Positions 1 to 7,443 of a stretch of 14,799 nucleotides of DNA are shown here, in pieces. Below the pieces are notes generated by a model. The model searched no databases. It had not been told where the DNA came from and saw only the letters and a program-made list of their open reading frames with translations. Each line of letters opens with the position of its first letter. Position 1 is the first letter of the stretch. This DNA comes from Stramenopiles sp. TOSAG23-2. Taxonomy: Eukaryota > Sar. Where the stretch lies: the NCBI GenBank assembly GCA_900128395.1, contig LT649647.1:1-14799 (forward strand). The letters run 5' to 3'. Position numbers and translations under genes: made by a program.

Positions 1-264
1 CCGTTTTGGTTACAGAGTGTTACAGTTTATAAGTTGGGTGTTTTAGGGTGTCGTTTGGATTTTTTTCCCTCCTATCAAAGGGGTAACACTAATATATAAT
101 TAGTATTGTTTTATCTTAAATTATACTTGTTACTATACTAAACCTACTTTTAAAAGTTTTTAGTCGCACCCGCAAAAAAGCCAATCATAAATATATATAC
201 TATAACGCGTATCCTTTTAATCATATTATATATATATTTCTATCTATTAGATAATATCTATTAG
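1..264. other. AT-rich left flank, no gene recognised
   Basis: No reading frame here resembles the missing N-terminal part of the reductase that follows. Frame 1 is open over about the first 95 bases, but its translation has no family features. A GGGTAAC at 81-87 could be read as a splice donor without support. The right end runs into a tandem 14-base repeat and an (ATA)n tract. I see no promoter that can be assigned with confidence. Confidence 0.4.
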
Positions 265-288
265 ATAATATCTATAATAATAATAATA
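241..288. repeat. Tandem 14-mer repeat running into (ATA)n
   Basis: The unit TATCTATTAGATAA occurs at 241-254 and again at 255-268, followed by a partial third copy (269-274) and then ATA triplets up to 288. The unit is itself nearly palindromic (TATCTA-T-TAGATA). The in-frame TAG of the second copy (262-264) closes the reductase reading frame on its 5' side, and its AG is also the only AG that could serve as a splice acceptor for that exon. Confidence 0.8.
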
Positions 289-1254
289 TTGAATTATAAA
301 GATGGGATCGTGTTAACTGGTGGTGCTGGTGTTGCTACACAGTTTCCAATTGTTGGTGGTATGGATTTTAGTGGAAAGGTAGTCTCTTCGAAATCAGATA
401 AGTTCAAGAAAGGTGATTCAGTAGTATTAACTGGTGGATATGCTGGTCAACATATGGATGGTGGTTATGCTGATATTGTAAAAACAAAATCAGAATGGTT
501 GATACCTTTGCCAAATTATATAAATGAACGTGAAGCAATGATAATAGGTACAGCTGGTTTCACTGCTATGCAATGTATCAGGGACTTGGAACGTGTTCAT
601 AGTATAAAACGAGGTGAAACAAAAGCGCCAGTATTAGTAACTGGTGCAGGTGGTGGTGTCGGAAATTTTGCAATAGCAATTCTTTCAAAACTTGGGTATA
701 ATGTCGTTGCATCTACTGGTAGAAAAGATACGTTGGAAACATATTTGAAAAAAATTGGAGCTAATGAAGTTATTGATCGTTTAGGAAAGCCAAGACCGCT
801 TGGTAAAGAAATATATGCTGGTGTTGTTGATACAGTAGGTGGTGATGGTTTAACAGCTGCATTAGGTCAAACAATGTATGGAAAAGCGGTTGCAGCTTGT
901 GGAAATGCTGGTGGGCCTGCATTTGCTGCTTCTGTATTTCCATTTATATTAAGAGGTGTAAAATTACTTGGGATTGAAAGTGTACAGTGCCCAAGAGAAG
1001 AACGAATGGCAGTTTGGGAAATGTTAAGTACATGCTTGCCACGTGAATTTATGGAAGATATTGCAACATCTGTACAATTGGAAGATCTTGTTAACATGGG
1101 TCCAAATGTAAGTGTATTTTATTGTTTTCCCTACACAGTAATAGATATCCTCTCTCTCTCTCTAACAAATCGCTCTTTAATATAACAGATCATGGCTGGA
1201 GAAGTACAAGGTAGAATTATTGTTGATGTTGCTAATGTCAATAGTAAATTGTGA
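289..1254 (+). CDS. AcuI/YhdH-type zinc-free MDR oxidoreductase (acrylyl-CoA reductase-like), 5' incomplete, spliced, C-terminal SKL
   Basis: This is a medium-chain dehydrogenase/reductase of the YhdH/AcuI group, whose characterised bacterial members reduce acrylyl-CoA with NADPH. Family features (numbered from codon 289) are NYKDG at 2-6, GMDFSG near 24-29, MIIGTAGFTAM at 84-94, the nucleotide-binding TGAGGGVG at 118-125, and PFILRGVKLLGIES near 218-231. The first exon runs to 1107. The intron is 1108-1188 (GTAAGT...ACAG, 81 bases, phase 0). Exon 2 at 1189-1254 encodes 21 residues including EVQGRIIVDV, matching the family C-terminus, and ends in SKL-stop, a canonical PTS1 peroxisomal signal. 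Codon 289 is TTG, not ATG, and the usual first 35-40 residues are absent. Either an upstream exon was not found (acceptor at 264 or outside the window) or the gene is 5'-truncated. The first in-frame ATG is at 361. The family is certain; the acyl-CoA substrate is inference. Confidence 0.88.
1108..1188 (+). other. Spliceosomal intron in the reductase gene
   Basis: The donor is GTAAGT and the acceptor is AACAG, with a CT-rich stretch at about 1150-1163. Removing it joins two segments that align continuously with the AcuI/YhdH family C-terminus. Without splicing, the frame ends at a TAA at 1183-1185, after 25 unrelated residues. Confidence 0.9.
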
Positions 1255-1455
1255 GAAAAACATATTTACGGTTCTTGCAGTAATTATTACACGAGTAGAG
1301 ATTATATTTCAACACATGTTTATATAGTATAATAAAAAAGAATTCGTATAAAAATATGCACAGTGATGAAGATAAGGAGATTTTTTTTATAAAAGATAAA
1401 TTTTTCCCTAAAATTTGTCTTCATCATTTAAAATTCCTAAATTTCTTTCCAAAGA

Positions 1456-1498
1456 GTCTGACGACGCAGACCAGGCTGGGCAGGCCCAGCAGGCAGAC
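1456..1498. repeat. GC-rich palindromic island sharing a 15-mer with 14221-14235
   Basis: GTCTG (1456-1460) pairs with CAGAC (1467-1471). GCTGGGC (1475-1481) pairs perfectly with GCCCAGC (1484-1490) across a two-base spacer. The 15-mer CAGGCCCAGCAGGCA (1481-1495) recurs exactly, in the same orientation, at 14221-14235. In this AT-rich setting the island stands out. Its role is unknown; a protein-binding site, a mobile-element remnant or a structured RNA element are all possible. Confidence 0.65.
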
Positions 1499-1707
1499 TA
1501 TATAAAATTCCGAATCGCCAAAGTAAAAGAATACCTTAAATAAGGACACCCCTCAACTAAAAACGGTTGTAAAAAATTATAAACTTAAACTATTCCGATA
1601 CGATTAAATACCTATACGAGAGGACACATGTGTGTACATCATGCGAATTACTGTATACACATCTTCCATCTAAATTACTCAACGAAAAGAAAGATAGACA
1701 TTGATAT

Positions 1708-1720
1708 ATTATATATATAT
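1708..1720. repeat. (TA)n tract upstream of the Lys-rich gene
   Basis: A short alternating AT run about 100 bases 5' of the ATG at 1821. Similar tracts precede several other genes in the window and may supply TATA-like promoter DNA, but this cannot be told apart from ordinary microsatellite growth. Confidence 0.5.
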
Positions 1721-1820
1721 GAACAACGTTTATAAAAAAAAACCTAAATATTATATTTTGGTGTGAAAGTGAATTGTACATGTGCTATTTTTTCCATCTC
1801 TACAAAGTGAATTATAAAAC

Positions 1821-2662
1821 ATGGAAAAGCAAGTTGGATTATGGAATTCTTCCATGTTAGATAGACCAAAAAGAAAAAGCAAACGTAGTAAACGACGAAG
1901 GTATCATTCATCCTCCTATCATAAATATAAGAAAGAAGAGACGCCAAGAGAAGTAAGTGCTGCTGGAAAAAATGGTGCTGCATTAGATTCGCAAGTATTG
2001 TTTATAGATGCAAATTATAAAAAAGATGTACGATTAGGTATTGAAATCGATGATGAAGAAGATGAGTAAGAACTGTATATAATAATAAAAAACAATATAA
2101 TAATCAACATGATGAAGAATCTAGAAATACAAAGTCAAAAAATGTACAACCTGTACAAGAAATTATGGTTTTATGGAAATATGAAATTGATCCAAAACAT
2201 AGAGGATTTTTAAAATTAGCACCAACTAAAGATCGTATAGAAAATGGAAAATGGGTTGATTTTAATAAAATCTATGATGAAATTAATTCTGATGGTAAAT
2301 TTAGATATTTTTGCGAATATGCTGATAAAAAAGAATGGAAAAGAGCATTTCGTGCTGGAATTGCCGAAGAAAAACGTGTTGCAAAAACTGGAAAAACATT
2401 GAAATATAAATCATTAGATGAAAAATTTGAGAAAGAATATGAAATGGAATTTTTAAAAGCGTTTAATGATGAATTGCGTATGAATGAAAGTAATAACAAT
2501 AATGGAACGAAGAAGGGAAGTAAACAACGGGAAAGTAGTCATAAAAAGAAGAAGAAGAAGAAGAAGAAAAATAATAAGAACCATAGTCCAATACGTGGTA
2601 GAAAAAGTGGGAAAAATAGAAACGGTATAAGTAAAAGTATATTACAATTACCATCGTTATGA
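1821..2662 (+). CDS. Lysine-rich hypothetical protein, spliced
   Basis: I do not recognise the family. The proposed model joins 1821-2065 to 2125-2662 through a 59-base GT-AG intron and gives 260 residues. The start has a good context (AACATGG). Residues 15-27 are very basic (RPKRKSKRSKRRR), resembling a nuclear localisation signal. Then comes an acidic patch (DDEEDE, about 77-82) and a central segment from about residue 96 with regular hydrophobic spacing (VLWKYEIDPKHRGF, later FCEYADKKEWKRAF) that looks like a folded domain. The C-terminus is low complexity, including nine lysines in a row from (AAG)n. Splicing restores one frame from two overlapping ones; a sequencing frameshift near 2065 would be an alternative. 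An E/R-rich continuation after 2662 may be a further exon (see findings). A nuclear or nucleic-acid-associated role is only a guess from composition. Confidence 0.6.
2066..2124 (+). other. Putative 59-base intron in the Lys-rich gene
   Basis: The donor is GTAAGA and the acceptor is TCTAG. It is the only nearby AG that restores the downstream frame (the codon is split 2+1 to give Glu). The downstream frame is also open through the intron, so the support is frame logic plus splice signals, with no homology. Confidence 0.55.
2541..2575 (+). repeat. (AAG)n microsatellite encoding poly-Lys
   Basis: Consecutive AAG/AAA codons encode a run of lysines near the C-terminus of the hypothetical protein. 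The length is probably variable between isolates. Confidence 0.7.
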
Positions 2663-3131
2663 AAGTCGATATAATATAGAGTGGAAGAGAAAGAGCAACA
2701 GAAAAAGGATAACAACACAGCAAATAACGATATAGAAGACAGAGAGAGCAGAGAAAGAGAGACATAACTATGACGAGAGATGTGGGTATTATAATAAAAA
2801 AATACAATACTGTGTATATCTTATACTTGTGCACTTACTTGTTAGGCTGGCATCAATAGCAATTAGCAATATCGGTCTATACCAGGGCTATACCATTATA
2901 AAAAAAACCCACTAATAAACCTCATGTTGCTCATCATCCTCCTGTGCACCTGAATAAATGATTGTATATTTCAAAATAATAAAAAAACAATTTAATTTCA
3001 AAAACATTAACATAACAAAAGACACACACGAGGTAATATATATATATATAGATAGATATAGATATATACATTACCAGGATATATCTCCAATTTAAGAAAG
3101 TAATACTGGACATATATATATATATATAATC
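2663..3131. other. Intergenic region before the ZIP gene
   Basis: The first 100 bases are purine-rich and, in the frame of the upstream gene, open after two stops (possible extra exon). Short GATA-type repeats lie at 3040-3067, and an (AT)n tract at 3112-3129 abuts the ZIP start codon. No RNA gene was recognised. Confidence 0.45.
3112..3129. repeat. (AT)n tract directly before the ZIP start codon
   Basis: An 18-base alternating AT run ends two bases before the ATG at 3132. It therefore probably lies in the 5' UTR or core promoter. Confidence 0.7.
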
Positions 3132-4234
3132 ATGAAAAATAATACTATTGTTGTTTCCGAGAACAACGATATGAATGACAAAATTTTTACAGCATTTATG
3201 AATAGCCTTTTTGCTGGTTTGTCAACAGGTATTGGAGCGTTAATTATATTTTTTTTAAAAGATAGATCGCCTACATCCCCTGCGATATCATTTTCATTAG
3301 GTCTTGCAGCAGGAGTTATGATAACTGTTAGTGTCTTTGATGTATATATACCCAACATGTTCAAAGCAACTAGTGCATTAATTATGTTTAATTATACTTG
3401 TTTCCTATCCTTTGGCGTATGTGCTCAAATTTTATTGCAACAATATTTACCAGAACCTGAAATGATGCAAATAACAGCAAATAATAATGATAATGACGAT
3501 AGTATATTACCAAGTGTAGATCCAGTCTCACAAACTAAGTATCAGAAAGTACAACAGCGTCGAAAAAGGTTGGGTTTAATTCTTGCTATAACGCTTGCAG
3601 CTCATAATTTTCCGGAAGGATTAGCTGTTGCAATCTCTTCTTTAGAAAGTACAAAATTTGGCTTTATAATGACTTTAGTAATAGCAATGCATAATATTCC
3701 TGAAGGTATGTGTATTGCCGTACCAATTTTTGCAGCTACTGGAAGCCATTGGGAAGCGTTTAAAATGTCCATTTTAAGTGGTTTAACTGAACCATTAGGT
3801 GCATTATTAGCATTGTATTTTTTACGTCCATTTATAAATGAAATAACGATTGTTTACACATTAATGTTTGTCAGTGGTGTTATGATTTCCGTTAGTATTA
3901 ATGAACTTTTGCCTGGTAAGTTGGTTGCAATATACTTCTTGCTATTGTATTTGCTATAAATTTATTAAGGAAAATAATCCAATTAATAATTACATTAAAA
4001 TCAATAGTACCTTCATGTGATCTTATTTCAATTTGTAAAGGTCTACTGCTTCCAGAATTACAATTTTTTCTAACATAAGTGAAATTAATTTTATGATATT
4101 TTCTACTTCTTTCATTTGGTGCTTTGGTGGAGAAAGAAGCCCAAAAATGCAATCGTCCAAGTGCTATGTATAGTGGTATTTCTGCTGGCTCGATTATCAT
4201 GATATTGACTATTATTTTGTCCGGTGGTTATTAA
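3132..4234 (+). CDS. ZupT/SLC39-type ZIP zinc or divalent-metal transporter, spliced
   Basis: ZIP proteins carry zinc, iron or manganese into the cytosol, from outside or from an organelle. The model joins 3132-3915 to 4137-4234 (293 residues). Hydrophobic helices lie near 17-42, 52-74 and 84-104, followed by an Asn/Asp-rich loop (116-133). Helix 4 carries HNFPEG (158-163) and helix 5 HNIPEG (187-192), the paired metal-binding motifs of the ZupT/GufA branch. SGLTEPLGA (about 216-224) supplies a further conserved Glu. The 221-base intron splits a Glu codon, so LLP-G|AA gives LLPEAQK. The last exon then encodes RPSAMYSGISAGSIIMI, the usual final helix. Without splicing the frame ends at 3959 and loses that helix. 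The variable loop is Asn-rich, without the His cluster typical of many ZIPs. The metal and the membrane cannot be assigned. Its neighbours give no clue to its role. Confidence 0.93.
3916..4136 (+). other. 221-base intron in the ZIP gene
   Basis: The donor is GTAAGT and the acceptor is GAAAG, phase 1. The next AG (4139) would shift the frame. The joined protein matches the ZIP C-terminus, which supports the exact boundaries. Confidence 0.87.
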
Positions 4235-4889
4235 TAATTATGAAATATATTTTGCGATATTTATGAATCAAAATCACCGCACACGTTTCCGTAAATAAAT
4301 ATGTGTATGTAATCCAAAACTTAGTTTTCTCCAAGAGTAGACGAATATATGATACTGTATGTAAAAAAACAATTTATTTCTAAATAGTATAGTCGTCTCG
4401 TGTTTTCAAATTTATAATTCCGTATTTTTAATAAGTAATAAGGACAGGGTGGAGTTTTTTAAGGTATTATAACACGGTCTCTATAAGAATCAATGTGATA
4501 GGCAAGCCAGCCAGCAAGGCTAAAAAAGACATTATGGAAGTACATACATACAAATAATAAACAATACTTGAATCATAGAACAAAAAGCATTTATGTTTGT
4601 ACCAATACACATATTTTATACACACACACACATATTTTCTTTTGATTAAACGGGGGAGCATTATATCATATATATAAATTCCCTAACACCACTATATGCA
4701 ATTTCTAACTTTCCTTGACGTAACATATATAATCTCTGTGTCTTCTTTCGTTTTTTTATATTTTACATATATTATAATATATATAAAATATTTTTATCTC
4801 CTCGTTAAAATATACGAAGTGAGTGTTATTTTCTGTTTCATCATACTTGTTGTTTTCGTTATGTATCATATATGCCTAATGCATTTTTT
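4235..4889. other. Convergent intergenic region, ZIP and secreted-protein genes
   Basis: This holds both 3' ends. It contains a short (CA)n (about 4620-4632), a mildly GC-richer patch with CCAGCCAGC near 4506-4514, and AT-rich tracts. Open frames here are AT-biased hydrophobic strings without family features. No gene is called. Confidence 0.5.
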
Positions 4890-5657
4890 TTAATTGCTTG
4901 GACCACTTGCACCACTAGTACCAAAAGATGCATCAGCTTCCATGTCTTTTTTCTCTTCTGCTTCTTTTTTTTGTGCTTCTACAACTTGTTTAGCAACACC
5001 TTCATAACATTTACAACCAAGGCCAGCATTGACAGTACCTAAAACTGAATGTGCTTGCTTTTTACTTAAATCACATACGCATGCCATGTTTGGGACGTTG
5101 CAATATTGATCTTTTAATACTTTTGCCAATACTTTTTTATCATCCCAAGACATAGTGCCTTCTGATTGACCTATCCAATATACCCTAAAACCAGGTGAAC
5201 ATTTATCCGTAAATTTGTTTGGATCTGTCAACAATTGTTCACGGCGTGCTGCAGTTACTTTAGCACTTTCGATTTTACTTTCTAACTCATGAATTTTTTC
5301 TTTTTCAGTTAAATACTTTTCTTTTAATTGTATCTTATGTTTAATAGCTGCATCTGTTTCTGTACGTTCACGTTTTAAACGAATTTTTAATGCATTTTCT
5401 TCAATAGAACGTGCCATATTTAATCTGTCCAAAGCATGTTGTGCAAGTACTACTTTTCTTTCGATTGGTAGCATCTCGTCGAATGGCATTGGTTCACATC
5501 CATTGCATGCTTTTTTATTCCTTAACGGCACTTGCACTGGTGTATCAAAGTTGGTTCCTACGATAGCTACTTTTGGATCTAATGCTCCTTTTCTTAAATT
5601 ACTAGCAGCAACAGATGTTGCCACGATGGCAATAAGTATGGTTTGTAACATATTCAT
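4890..5657 (-). CDS. Secreted coiled-coil protein with eight cysteines, unknown function
   Basis: I do not recognise the family. The only usable ATG is at 5657; upstream in-frame codons contain no ATG, and AAG-ATG-AAT gives A at -3. The protein has 255 residues. Residues 1-18 form a clear signal peptide (MNMLQ, then a hydrophobic core, cleavage likely after VAAS), so it should enter the secretory pathway. The mature part has a CxxC at 51-54 and a charged helical region about 75-142 with coiled-coil character. A compact cysteine-rich domain at 150-220 has Cys at 153, 186, 193, 195, 215 and 217, including two CxC pairs (193/195 and 215/217). The tail is Lys/Glu-rich and then Gly/Ser-rich. Eight cysteines suggest disulfides. 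There is no ER-retention signal and no second membrane helix. It diverges from the acetyltransferase gene across a 786-base gap. Confidence 0.85.
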   Translation of the reverse strand: MNMLQTILIAIVATSVAASNLRKGALDPKVAIVGTNFDTPVQVPLRNKKACNGCEPMPFDEMLPIERKVVLAQHALDRLNMARSIEENALKIRLKRERTETDAAIKHKIQLKEKYLTEKEKIHELESKIESAKVTAARREQLLTDPNKFTDKCSPGFRVYWIGQSEGTMSWDDKKVLAKVLKDQYCNVPNMACVCDLSKKQAHSVLGTVNAGLGCKCYEGVAKQVVEAQKKEAEEKKDMEADASFGTSGASGPSN

Positions 5658-5973
5658 CTTTTTAAATGTTGTTTGACGGTATGTATAACTATATATAATA
5701 ATATCGAACAATTGTTATATTCTTCTTTTAGATGGTCTAGTATTACCTTTATGAACTAATAAATTGTTTTTTATATTGTATGTTCATCAATTTTCCCCCT
5801 TTTTGATAAGTTTTTGCTATATGTTTTCCAGTTTTCCTTCATTTTTGATAACAGGTAAATAGCATGAAGCAGGGAATAGGATTGTTGAAGTATAATAAAT
5901 AGTAGTGTATATACATGGAAAAAGTAATACTTTTATAGTGCTATATAGTACTAATATGCATTGGTGGTAGCAC

Positions 5974-6000
5974 GGTAGCTAGCTCTAGCTCGCTAGCCGC
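5974..6000. repeat. GCTAGC palindrome cluster
   Basis: Two GCTAGC palindromes (5978-5983 and 5992-5997) flank CTAGCTC, so the whole block is nearly self-complementary. It is GC-richer than its surroundings and sits in the middle of a divergent intergenic region, which fits a protein-binding site or a cruciform-forming element. No known motif is claimed. Confidence 0.5.
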
Positions 6001-6348
6001 TGTTTTAGTTTCGGACTGATACCAGAGTTAGTAATTAAGGTTAAAGTTGAATACGTACTATACACTTTAAATCTAATTTGTGTTAGTGTTGTACCTTACT
6101 TGGTATATGAAAAATCTTGCGACCAAGATTAGTAGTATGTACAGGTACACCTGGAAGAATTAAAAAATAATGGATACGTTTTTATAAAAGAAAAAAAAGA
6201 TTATTGTGGTAGTTTATAAAGAGAAAACAAACAATGAGAGAGAGATAAGGATAATAGACAAACGTAATGGCAAATTTTAATTTAAATAATAGATTTTGTA
6301 ATATTGAAATACCATACTTTTAAAAGAAGAAAGAAATTAATTGTTTTC

Positions 6349-6403
6349 TTTCTCTCTCTCTCCTTCTCTCTCTCTCGCACACACACACACACACACACAC
6401 ACA
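6349..6403. repeat. Compound (CT)n-(CA)n microsatellite
   Basis: A CT run (6349-6376) passes through one G into a CA run (6378-6403). It ends 40 bases before the acetyltransferase ATG, so it is probably in the 5' UTR or core promoter. Confidence 0.85.
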
Positions 6404-6443
6404 ACAATCTTGTATAAATGTAAAATAAAATAAATAAATAATC

Positions 6444-7301
6444 ATGGATGAACAAACAATAGAAATCAAACCTGTCACGAAAGAGATGTTAGATGAGTAT
6501 ATTAATATACATAATAAATTATTACCTGTACAATATCCACAAAAGTGGTATGAGCAATTTTTTTCGGATGATAATCGAATCGCATTAGCTGCTATTGACA
6601 ATACAATTAATCTCGATGAAAATCAAAACTTACATAGTGAATTAATTGTAAATAATTGGTGCGTTCACTTGGTTAAAAATATACGGGTGAAAATTTGTAC
6701 TATTCATGGAAATACAATAACAATAAAAGATCGATATGGCGAGCAAGAACAATGTGAAAGAAATGTATTAGCACCAATTAAATCAAGAATTATTGGATTT
6801 GCTAGTGGTAGAATAGATAAATACGATGCAACGAGTATTTGTGATTATTTATGTTGTCGACGTCATGAGGGTCAACGTGGATATATCATGTCATTAGGAT
6901 GTTTAAAATCTCATCGACGGCGTGGTATTGGTACATATATGTTAGATGCATTGATGAAAATATTATCAACTATTGGTTGTGATTCATTTTCCTTACATTG
7001 TACAGTAAAAAATGCAGCTGCAATACAACTATATGAACGACACGGTTTTGAAACGGTTGGTTTTTTACGAGAATATTATCATTTTCATGGTAAATTTCAT
7101 GATGCATATCATTTAGTTTTAGAAAATTCTATGGAGGAAAATAATAATAATAATAATAATGATAATAATATGAAAAAGAATACTACTAATAATAGAAATA
7201 ATAATCCCCAACAACAACAACATAATCTTAATAATAGAGGTGGGATGCAATTGGTGCCTACAAATGATGATGTTGATATACGATATCGGAAAAATTCTTA
7301 A
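6444..7301 (+). CDS. GNAT-family N-alpha-acetyltransferase, NAA60/NAA50-like
   Basis: It probably transfers acetyl from acetyl-CoA to protein N-termini; NAA60 (NatF) acts on Met-starting membrane proteins at the Golgi in animals, and NAA50 acts with NatA. Residues 27-36 (LPVQYPQKWY) match the substrate-side loop of NAA50/NAA60. RGYIMSLGCL (145-154) is the conserved beta-4 strand. RRRGIG (158-163) is the acetyl-CoA pyrophosphate loop. AIQLYERHGF (193-202) and YYHFHG (211-216) match the family C-terminal part, the latter resembling the YY...RG of NAA60. Two oddities appear: about 60 extra residues at 53-112 before the beta strand IIGFASG, and a C-terminal tail of Asn, Gln and charged residues (231-285). 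The 285 residues exceed both human relatives. No membrane-anchoring helix is evident in the tail. The start ATG follows TAATC (A at -3). Confidence 0.88.
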   Translation: MDEQTIEIKPVTKEMLDEYINIHNKLLPVQYPQKWYEQFFSDDNRIALAAIDNTINLDENQNLHSELIVNNWCVHLVKNIRVKICTIHGNTITIKDRYGEQEQCERNVLAPIKSRIIGFASGRIDKYDATSICDYLCCRRHEGQRGYIMSLGCLKSHRRRGIGTYMLDALMKILSTIGCDSFSLHCTVKNAAAIQLYERHGFETVGFLREYYHFHGKFHDAYHLVLENSMEENNNNNNNDNNMKKNTTNNRNNNPQQQQHNLNNRGGMQLVPTNDDVDIRYRKNS

Positions 7302-7441
7302 ACAAAATGTATGTTGTATATATAGATATATAGTATTTAAATACGAAATGTACTGCTGAAATATTTCCTTTTTTTAGTGAAGCTATTAAATACGTATCAT
7401 ATATATAATACAGATGTATCATCCATCTCTCTCTCTCTCTC
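7302..7441. other. Short convergent spacer
   Basis: The 140 bases between two stop codons must hold both polyadenylation sites, so the two 3' UTRs probably overlap. A (CT)n run (7426-7443) reaches into the stop codon of the RasGEF gene. Confidence 0.6.
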
Positions 7442-7443
7442 TC
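7426..7443. repeat. (CT)n microsatellite overlapping the RasGEF stop codon
   Basis: The 18-base run includes two bases of the TGA stop (7442-7444, - strand). On the mRNA, GA repeats follow the stop directly. Confidence 0.8.

Larger units (their letters stand above)
1255..1820. other. Intergenic region between the reductase and the Lys-rich gene
   Basis: The first 100 or so bases are probably the reductase 3' UTR (AT-rich, AATAAA-like tracts near 1330). A sharply GC-rich island with palindromes sits at 1456-1498 and is listed separately. A (TA)n tract at 1708-1720 lies about 100 bases before the next ATG. No coding potential was recognised on either strand. Confidence 0.5.
5658..6443. promoter_or_regulatory. 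Divergent promoter region, secreted-protein and acetyltransferase genes
   Basis: The genes on both sides start here. A TATA-like run (TATTATATATAG on the - strand, 5689-5700) lies about 35 bases before the secreted-protein ATG. A block of overlapping palindromes sits at 5974-6000, and a CT/CA microsatellite lies just before the acetyltransferase. No coding or RNA gene was recognised. The promoter assignment follows from gene orientation alone. Confidence 0.5.

Noticed and set aside
289-1254. Recent bacterial gene transfer for the AcuI-like reductase
   Set aside because: It carries a spliceosomal intron and a C-terminal SKL, and its AT-rich codon use resembles that of its neighbours, so nothing marks it as recent.
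2463-2834. 123-residue - strand frame with poly-Ser
   Set aside because: It is the antisense of the Lys-rich gene and its AAG repeat; the serines are the reverse reading of lysine codons.
3898-4200. 100-residue - strand frame over the ZIP intron
   Set aside because: It is explained by the intron and last exon of the ZIP gene on the other strand; no family features.
4696-4893. 65-residue + strand frame rich in Ile, Tyr, Phe and Val
   Set aside because: It lies in AT-rich DNA beside the 3' end of the secreted-protein gene. The residue bias is what random AT-rich DNA gives, and there are no family features.
5658-5711. Upstream extension of the secreted protein to 5711
   Set aside because: The first codon would be TTG, and the extension would bury the signal peptide that begins at the ATG 5657.
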